This document shows, piece by piece, positions 56,955 through 64,000 of a stretch of DNA of 64,000 nucleotides. The number at the start of each line of letters is the position of its first letter. Position 1 is the stretch's first letter. The notes below the pieces were generated by a model that did no database searches, had not been told where the DNA came from, and was given only the letters and a program-made list of their open reading frames with translations. The stretch comes from Nakataea oryzae (taxonomy: Eukaryota; Ascomycota; Sordariomycetes; Magnaporthales; Magnaporthaceae). A program made the position numbers and the translations under genes. The stretch lies in contig PYSQ01000057.1 in assembly GCA_003049435.1 (NCBI GenBank), positions 36,396-100,395 of the forward strand, written 5' to 3'.

Positions 56955-59900
56955 CTACAGCTGTCCTGACAGGAGAGCCTCGGTAGCTATAGGTGAGAGA
57001 AAAAAAAAGATACCAGGTTAGCGGGCACAAACAAAGGGGGACGGTTGAGAATGAGCGTTGCCAAAACATACCACTGTTAATGTACGCCCTCTTCGCCTCG
57101 AGCGGAACACCGAATCGCCTCTCGAGCTCCTGCTTGATGCCCTTCTTGGTCACCGTCATCAGATCCGCCGTGCGGAGGATCTCGCGGATCTCGGCCAGAA
57201 TCGCGTCGTCTGACGGGAGGCCGGCCAAGTTTGCCATCTCCACCTCGTTGCCCGACTGGAAGAACTGCGAGCCGCCAAACTGGCTGTGACGGTTGTTGGG
57301 CATCATCATCTCCGACGCGGCAAGCGACATGCGGCTGCCCGCATGTTGCATGTGCGACATGTGCGGGACCGGAGGCGTGCCCTTGGGCTCGTAGGCGAAG
57401 CCCGTAGTGCTGCCGGGCCGGCTGGGCGGGTACATGCCGCCCGCGCCGAGGTAGGGGGTGCCGTGCATGGGAATGCCGTACTCGGACACAGCAACTGGCG
57501 CCTTGGTGGCGTACGAGAAGCCAGAGGCTTCGGAGCGCGTGTCGTCGCGGGCCGTCTGCGCGTCCCAAAGCTCGCCCTGGTACTCCTCCCACTTCTTGCG
57601 CGGGATCGACGCCGGGTCGAACTTGCCCTCGTCCGTGACAACCACCTTCTTGCCCGACTCGCCGGCCACGACACGCGTGTTACCCCAGTTGAAGTCGTCC
57701 ATGTGCCAGAAGGCATACAGCGGCAGGCCAAACGAGAAGATGGGCATGGCGATAATGTAGAGAACCATCCACCCGATCATTTCCCACTTGCGGCGCATGA
57801 TGAAGATGATGGCTTGGAGACCGTAGACGGCAGCGAGCAGAATGAAGGCCACGATAGGCACCAGGCTGGGGAACAAAACCAGGCGCACAATCAGGTAGAC
57901 GATGTAAGCGACAGTAACGGGCTGAACGATCGTCGAAAGGAGGTCGATGAAAACAACAAAGCGCATGGAGAAACAGCAGAAGCCGCAAAGCTGACCCATA
58001 GGCATAAGCTCCATCAGGTTGTGAACCGTAGAGTTGATCCAGCGACGTCGCTGCGAGAGGAAGACCTTCCAGTCATCGGGCGCAATGGTCCAGGCGTGGG
58101 CGCGGTTGAGATATTTGGTCTTGTACTTGTTGTGGTACTTGAGCAGCAGGGTCGTGAGGTAACGATCCTCACCCAGGTGCAGCAGGTTCTTCATGTGCAG
58201 CGTGTCGACACGGATGGTGGCGTACGACTCGACGATCTCGCGCGACACGAAAAGCGGCTTGCCAGTCTCGGCGGCGCGGATGCGGTACATGGAGAAACAA
58301 CCGGGCAGACAGGTGACGGAGCCGAAGAGCGACTCGAAGGCCTTGGACAGATTATGCGAAATGTAGTATTCGTACACCTGGATCATGGTGATGAATGAGG
58401 ATTTGGCGTTGGTGAGCGACGTCTCACCGCAGACGGCGATGAGGCGAGTGTCATCGAGGAAGGCCGAGACCATGCGCGTGGCCGAGTCGGCCGCAACAAC
58501 CGTATCGGCGTCAATTTGGAGCATGTACTCGTAGAATGTCGGGTTGACGCCAATAATGTTGCGGATTTGGTGGTACATCTCGAGCTCCAGGGGGCTCATG
58601 GCGAGGTTGTAGTGCACGCGGTTGAGGAAGCGCATGATGATCATCTGGGAGTCACGCTTGCCACGGTTACCGGGACGCGAAACCTCAGACGGCTTGCCAA
58701 CCTTGACGACGACCAGGAAGGGCACAATGTGGCCTTGCACCTCGTAGAGACCAGAGTAGACCTTGCCCATGTTGTGCTGCTTCAGACCCTCGCCGAGGGA
58801 CTCGAAGCTCAGCGGCTCAGGGTCCACAGTTTCGGACACGCCAAGAATGTCAAGCACGATGCGCGGGGTGGGCCTGTCGTTGCCCTGTCCAATAATCATG
58901 CCGTCGCAGACGACAACGAGGAGCTTGCGCTTGTCATCGTAGTGCATGCGGGCGGCCGAGTCGATGGCACGGCGGAGCGAATCCTCGTCCTCGGTATAGG
59001 CCGGGATCTGGCACATGACGAACTTGTCCAGGTTCTCGGGCATGTTCTTGGTGCCGAACTGGAGGGCAGCCAAGAACTTGAAGCCGATGATGGAGCAGAG
59101 GATGATGGTGATAGCCAGGATGAAGTACTCGGCAAACTGACAGCGGATAGAGCTGCGCGTATCAAGGTCACCGACATAGAAGAGGTTGTCGAGGCAGAGT
59201 TGCATGCGGCTTCTAAGCCCGGCGTCCATGTTGAGCTGGGTCCAGAACTGGGTAATGTCTTCGCCGTTGCGCTGCTGGAACAGCGACACAACGCCCTGGT
59301 CCATGAAGTTAAGAAGGCTCTGGTCGGTCGGCTTCGGCTCCCCTGGCGCGGGCTGGAAGTCTCGCCCGCCTTGGATGTACTTGGTCATGTCGTAAACACG
59401 GTTGTTGAGGATTGCGATAGACTGCTGCTTGTCGCCCAGCGTCTTGACGTACTGGGCCGAGTAGCCGATGTTTCCCTTTTTATAAGTCGACTTGAGCATG
59501 ATCATCTGCTGGGCGAACCAGTCAGGTCGGCTGTCGTTGGTAGAGTAGCGGAAGTCGTGGTACTTGGCGTTGCGATCGACCTTGGGGATGAGGAGCGGCG
59601 CCTCGGTTTGGTTGGAGTCCTTGTAGTCCAGGGGGACGGCGGGGTTGACCGAACCAGTAGTGCCGGCGCACAGAGCGCTGACCTGGATCGGGAACAGGCC
59701 TGTGATGTCCATTCCGGCGTAGTCGAGGATGCTCTTTGTCGTGACGAGGCGGGGGTAGTGGCGGGGGGCGAACGTGCCGATGTCGAAGACCTGGCCGCGG
59801 ATGGCGGCGTACGCGCCCTTGCCGTCCTTGCCATTGAAAGAAGAGAGCTCCTGGCCGCTGAACACGTTCTGTGTAGGACACACCAGCAGGGGAAAGAAGA

Positions 59901-62794
59901 CGACGAAGAAGACCGCAATCATGCAGCTGAGCCAAATGATGATGTTGATGGCGAGCTTTTCTCGCCAGGCCATGCGCACATCCTTGCGGGGCATCTTTCC
60001 GAGCTTGCGAATCAAGAACTCGGGCACCCAAAACGTGAGCAAGTATGTCACGAACACCCAGCGCTTACGGCTGGGGCTGTCCTTGTACTCATCGACCTCA
60101 ACCAGGGACTTTTCGTTTCCGCGCTCTGCCATCTGCTCACGCGTGTCCAGGTTCTTGAACATGTCGCCTCCTCCAAAGGCCGAGACTCCGGCGTCGGACC
60201 GCGCGTCCACGTCGTTGCTGCCGAAATAGCCCGACTTGGCCTTGTCGCTGTTGAAGGGTGAGGCTCCCACGGCTAGCAGCCGCTCCTTGGAGGCCCCGAA
60301 CGGCAGCTCACCGTGCGGCGTGCCATCGGCAGATCCGCCAGTCGCAGCGAAGCGGGCAGAGACAGATGTCGCATCGCTCAGCTGCGCAATCTCCATCCAG
60401 CAGCGCTCGCTGAGGAAGACGCCAGTGGATCCGATCTGGACCTCGTTAATGGGCCAGCGCTTCTCGTCGACAACCAACTCCACCTTCTCACGCTCGCTGC
60501 CGACAAGCATAGTATCGGCGTCAGCGAGGCCGAGAAACTCGCCGAACGGTAGGAACACGCTGAAATCAGCCGAGCGGATCCTCTGGCTGATCTCGGCTAT
60601 GCCAAACGTCTGCACCTGCGTCCGCACGCATTTGCTGTCGAACTGGTTGGCAATCCGCCTATCGTTGGGCTTAAGACAGAAGACAAAGTAGGCGTTGGTG
60701 TTGGGCGCCGTGAAAGCCTTGTTCAGGTTCTCAAGAGACGCGAGGAACTGGCCTGTGGCACCTTGCTCTGTCTGTTTGCCTGTGCTGGTTGCCCTGCGGG
60801 AGTCGCCAGCCTCGCTAGCAATGTCATCCATGGAGGGCTGGGCGCGGGAAACAGATTCCTGCCGGTTGCGGGCGGTCCTCGCGGTGCCGGGCCTGACCTT
60901 GCGGGACATAACACTGGGCGCTCGCATCGGCTTGGAGCTTACAGACGCCTGCATGACCGTGGTCCGCTCCTGGGGGTGCACAACTGTCTGAAGCGCCTCC
61001 TGTCCGAACAAGCGAGCAATGAACTCGCTCTTGGAAGAGTTGACCAGGTTGAGAAGATCGCCCGAAATGACCTCGCCGTTCTCCTCGACGAGACCCTTGA
61101 CCGGGTACTCGACCTCGCCGGCAAAGTGCCTGACGGTGAAAGAGGCGGCCTTGTTCTCCGAGAGGAAGTTGCTTCCAGGAAGCTTGGCCGTCGAGGAACT
61201 GACGACGATGGCCGGGTTTTTGCCCTCGAATCGCTTCCGCAGACTCTCCAGCAGCTGAATGTCGGTGCGGTGGCGCCTGGTCTGGTCGTCAAGGATGCTG
61301 AGAAGACCGTTTCCGGGCTTTAGCAGGCCCTTAACGGCGTCCGAGTTGTCAAAGTAGCTTGTCGGTGGTACGCTCACCTCTTCGGTCTCGAGCAGATCGG
61401 CCTTGCGGTCGAAGAAGTTCTGCAGCGTGATGTTGTACATGGACTCAGCCGCAGCATTGTTCAGCAGTAGATCCAGCGCCGACTGGGTTGAGCTCTGCTG
61501 GGAAAATCCGGGGAAGTCGATGATCGAGATCGTGTTGGCGATCGCCTCCTCGGGGGCACAGATCTTCTGGTTGATGGTTTCCACAACGTAGGCCACCAAG
61601 AGCGAGTAGAGAGTACGCGCCAGCTCATTGGCATTGTTGCGTGCTCCAGCCGGGTCGAGCATGACGGTAACCCTCTCCTTGTGGATGATCTTGGTCTTGT
61701 AGCCCAGGGTGGTCTGCAACTCGCTGGCGCTCACACCCAGAAAGGCGGCAACGATGCTAAGGACATCCTTGTTCTTGGCAACAGTCGACACCTGCGCACC
61801 CTCGTGCGAGAACCCTCCGCTTTCGTCACCGGCAACCGTTGTGTTGGATGAAGTCTCAAACTCGAGCTGGCCGATGTGGAGGATACTAGCAAGGATCTGA
61901 CAAATCTCGGCGATCTCGCTGCGGGGAAACTCGAGCTTGCGAAGAGCCGTCTTGAACAGCTGGAAGCCCTCGGCATCGTTGATGCCAACTTTGAGCTGGG
62001 TCGGGTGACCCAGGTACCTCCACCTCCTGGTTGCCGCGCCGCTGGGTTGATCAAAGCCAAGGTGCTGCTTCTCGGCCTCGCTGGTGCCTGCAAGGATGTA
62101 GTAGAGCACATGGAAGTTGCGCTCGCCCGTAGGCACATCGGTGATCCTGCTCCTCTCCAGGCGATGGTCCAGGAGTTTACCACCGATCAGGAGTGGGCTG
62201 GTCGAGGACGCTGTGTCGTACTGTAGCTCGTAGAAGAGACCGGCCTTGGAGGCCGTGGGGGTCGTCGCAGTTTTCGTCGTGGTGAGTGTATCGAACACGT
62301 ATGCGGCAAGTGACACCTTGGTAGACAAGGGAGTCGACGATTTGTTCAGGAGGGCTGTGAGGAGGTGAGAGCGGATGGTTGTCTTTCCTGAGCCAGATTC
62401 ACCACTTTTCAAACATGCGACGTTAGTAGGCTTGATTCGAGCGTACCTTTGCGGTCGACCAAAACGAGCGCAGGCAGAAGACTCACAGGAAAAGGACGGC
62501 CTGGTTCTCGGAGCGGTGGCCGAGTCGCAGGAATGCCCGGTCGGCCATGTCCTCGGCCTCGCCGTGGGCACTTCCCGTCTTGCCGCCATCGGGCCCCTTT
62601 GACGAGGAGCTGTAGGTGTTGATGGAAATGAAGGCGTGGGAGGACAGGCGGGCGGTCGGAATGCTGACATGGAAGCGGCTCGCAAGGTGCCCGGTGAGGT
62701 GCGTGTCGGACTGGAGATGGGCTGGCAGCGAGGGCAAGGACGGCTGGGTATGGGCCCCTCCGTTGCCTCCACCCGGAGGTAGGTTGAGCGTCAT
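56955..62794 (-). CDS. chsV: Class V chitin synthase with N-terminal myosin motor domain
   Basis: Exons: 62794-62487, 62404-57072 and 56986-56955; 5,673 nt, 1,890 residues. Intron 1 (82 bp) interrupts the motor right before the P-loop GESGSGKT (about 104-111). The last exon is 32 nt and encodes TEALLSGQL. Domains in order: myosin motor (about 1-780), membrane helices (about 890-960), a cytochrome-b5-like domain (about 960-1080), the chitin synthase core with EDRYLTTLLL (about 1511) and QRRRW (about 1553), several membrane helices, and a C-terminal DEK-type domain (about 1830-1885). The enzyme polymerises GlcNAc from UDP-GlcNAc at hyphal tips and septa; the motor binds actin and helps place it. 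Known counterparts are A. fumigatus CsmA and Fusarium ChsV. Confidence 0.95.
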
Positions 62795-64000
62795 CGTGGC
62801 CGGCCGCCAATCGGGGCGGCGAGGAGGCCTCGGGACGGCAGATGGAGGCCTACGCGGGCCTTGCTGCTGTCGCTTCTCTTGGATGACCTCTGGTCGTGCT
62901 GGGGGGGTCTAGGTGAACCGCTTTGTTTAGGGGTTGAGTCTTGAGCGCGGTTTCGGGGCGAGGACGCGGCGCCAAAACGAACGAAATGGCGACAACGTGG
63001 GCTCCGGGCTGGTCCACGAAGGAAACTGGCAGCCAACAAGGTGAGTTTTCTGATCCGGGTGCCTGCGTTGGAGGATGGCAGCTCGACGGGGAAAAAAACC
63101 CGAGCGCCGTGCACCGTGGGACACGAGCGGATTCCGAACCCCTATTACAATTATGCTTGACCTCGCTTCTATTGGGCGCCACTAGCAGACGGCCCCTGAC
63201 AGGTTGGTGCGCGTGAAACGAGCGTGGGAAGAGAAGAGTCGGGAATAACGAGCGTGGTCTCAAAGACTGAAGAGTTGGAACAAGAGAAAACGGGCCAGAT
63301 GACGGAATCACAGCCTCGCGACGAAGCTTTGGTCCCGGGAGGCTTTACAATGGCGCATCCAACGGTCTTGGTTCTTTGCGGGCGACTGCTTGGAGCGATG
63401 AAGTCAACCAGAGTTGCAAATGGAGTTTGCTTTCTGTCCGGCGGGCGATACGAGCCAGGTGCGCAGCCACAGCCCCGGGGACCCTTGGGGCCTGGTGCAG
63501 GCACGAGCAGGGGGGTGGCACCAAGCAGGGCGTACCCGGCCGCCTGCGTGGTGGCACTTCCGAGAGGGGGCAGCCCGCAAGCTGGGCTCGACCGCCGCAG
63601 CCTGCAAAGCGAAAAAAAAGGCTGGGTACGGGCGGGCCACCTGCCCCGCCTGGTGGCCGCTCAGTTGGGGCGTCCGAGGCCCGTGTGTGAATAGCAGGCA
63701 ACACGCAAGACCTGGCACTGTCCCAAACCATCCGGTTCTTGCTGGCCTGGCTTCTCCCAGCCCTTCGACGTGCCTCTCTAATGCAGGAGGGCGGCTTTCT
63801 GGTCCCGCGCGTGGCTCCCTGCCGTGCTGCTTGCTTGCATCGCGCTCCTGCCCATGGACGCACGCTGTGATGTTGCCGGCATCTGCCGCCTGCAGCACGG
63901 CACAGGGCCAGAATCTTGGAAAAACGGATGGCTTGGGCGATGCGAGTCAAGACCCGCCCCCCCCCCCTTTTCCCCTAAACGTCCTTCTGCGGTCTTCCAT
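62795..64000. promoter_or_regulatory. Upstream flank of chsV, no gene seen to the window end
   Basis: A 1.2-kb region on the 5' side of the chitin synthase. No start of a neighbouring gene can be supported. In many filamentous fungi the class VII chitin synthase gene lies head-to-head with class V; if so here, its start is beyond 64000. Confidence 0.5.

Noticed and set aside
58516..60261. 581-residue plus-strand frame over the chitin synthase (also 57286-58398 and 54919-56217)
   Set aside because: These are antisense shadows of GC-rich coding sequence with no domain; the minus strand has clear catalytic motifs.
1..64000. CRISPR arrays, insertion sequences, rRNA genes, long terminal repeats
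   Set aside because: Looked for on both strands; no regularly spaced repeats, transposase or reverse-transcriptase motifs, or rRNA stretches were seen.

Overview
This 64-kb window is nuclear DNA of a filamentous ascomycete (Pezizomycotina, most likely Sordariomycetes). The signs are short GT-AG introns of about 60-390 bp in most genes, a class V chitin synthase with a myosin motor, a Zn(II)2Cys6 transcription factor, spliceosomal and INO80 components, and an intron-less tRNA. There are no operons, ribosome-binding sites, CRISPR arrays or recognisable transposons. I assembled gene models by joining reading frames at splice sites. Except for the oxidoreductase at 54.9-56.0 kb, whose 5' exon is unresolved, every multi-exon model given closes in frame (total exon length divisible by three).

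Layout. 0-6 kb: 3' part of a trypsin-fold serine protease (+), then a Baeyer-Villiger-type flavin monooxygenase and a secreted beta-lactamase-fold serine hydrolase in tandem (-). 6.6 kb: tRNA-Arg(ACG) (-). 7-8 kb: an F-box-like protein (-). 9.2-14.7 kb: a sugar transporter (-) head-to-head with an intron-less bacterial-type beta-glucuronidase (+), which looks like a small glucuronide-use unit. 15-19.4 kb: YME2 (-) and EMI1 (+), two mitochondria-linked genes diverging from about 600 bp. 20-22.2 kb: cytosolic HSP70 (-) with a perfect heat-shock element upstream. 24-29.2 kb: a six-exon dienelactone hydrolase (+) converging on a Zn-cluster regulator (-) whose zinc finger appears to be split by 13-nt and 10-nt microexons. 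29.2-34 kb: gene-poor block with microsatellites and one decayed-looking frame.

34-40.6 kb: the INO80 ATPase (-), with an in-frame 93-nt intron and a long last intron whose retention would give a different C-terminus. 43-45.6 kb: a mitochondrial K+/H+ exchange-related protein (+) and an unknown tail-anchored protein (-). 47.6-49.8 kb: V-ATPase c'' subunit VMA16 (-) and TFIIA small subunit TOA2 (+) diverging from a 416-bp promoter. 51.6-54.6 kb: a TMEM42-like EamA membrane protein (+) and U2 snRNP A' LEA1 (+). 54.9-62.8 kb: an MDR-family oxidoreductase (-) and the class V chitin synthase (-). The last 1.2 kb is the upstream flank of the chitin synthase.

Most of the window is conserved housekeeping sequence. 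The accessory parts are 1-6 kb, 9-15 kb, 24-34 kb and the orphan at 45 kb. The best leads are the glucuronidase/transporter pair, the microexon-split zinc cluster, and the alternative INO80 tail.
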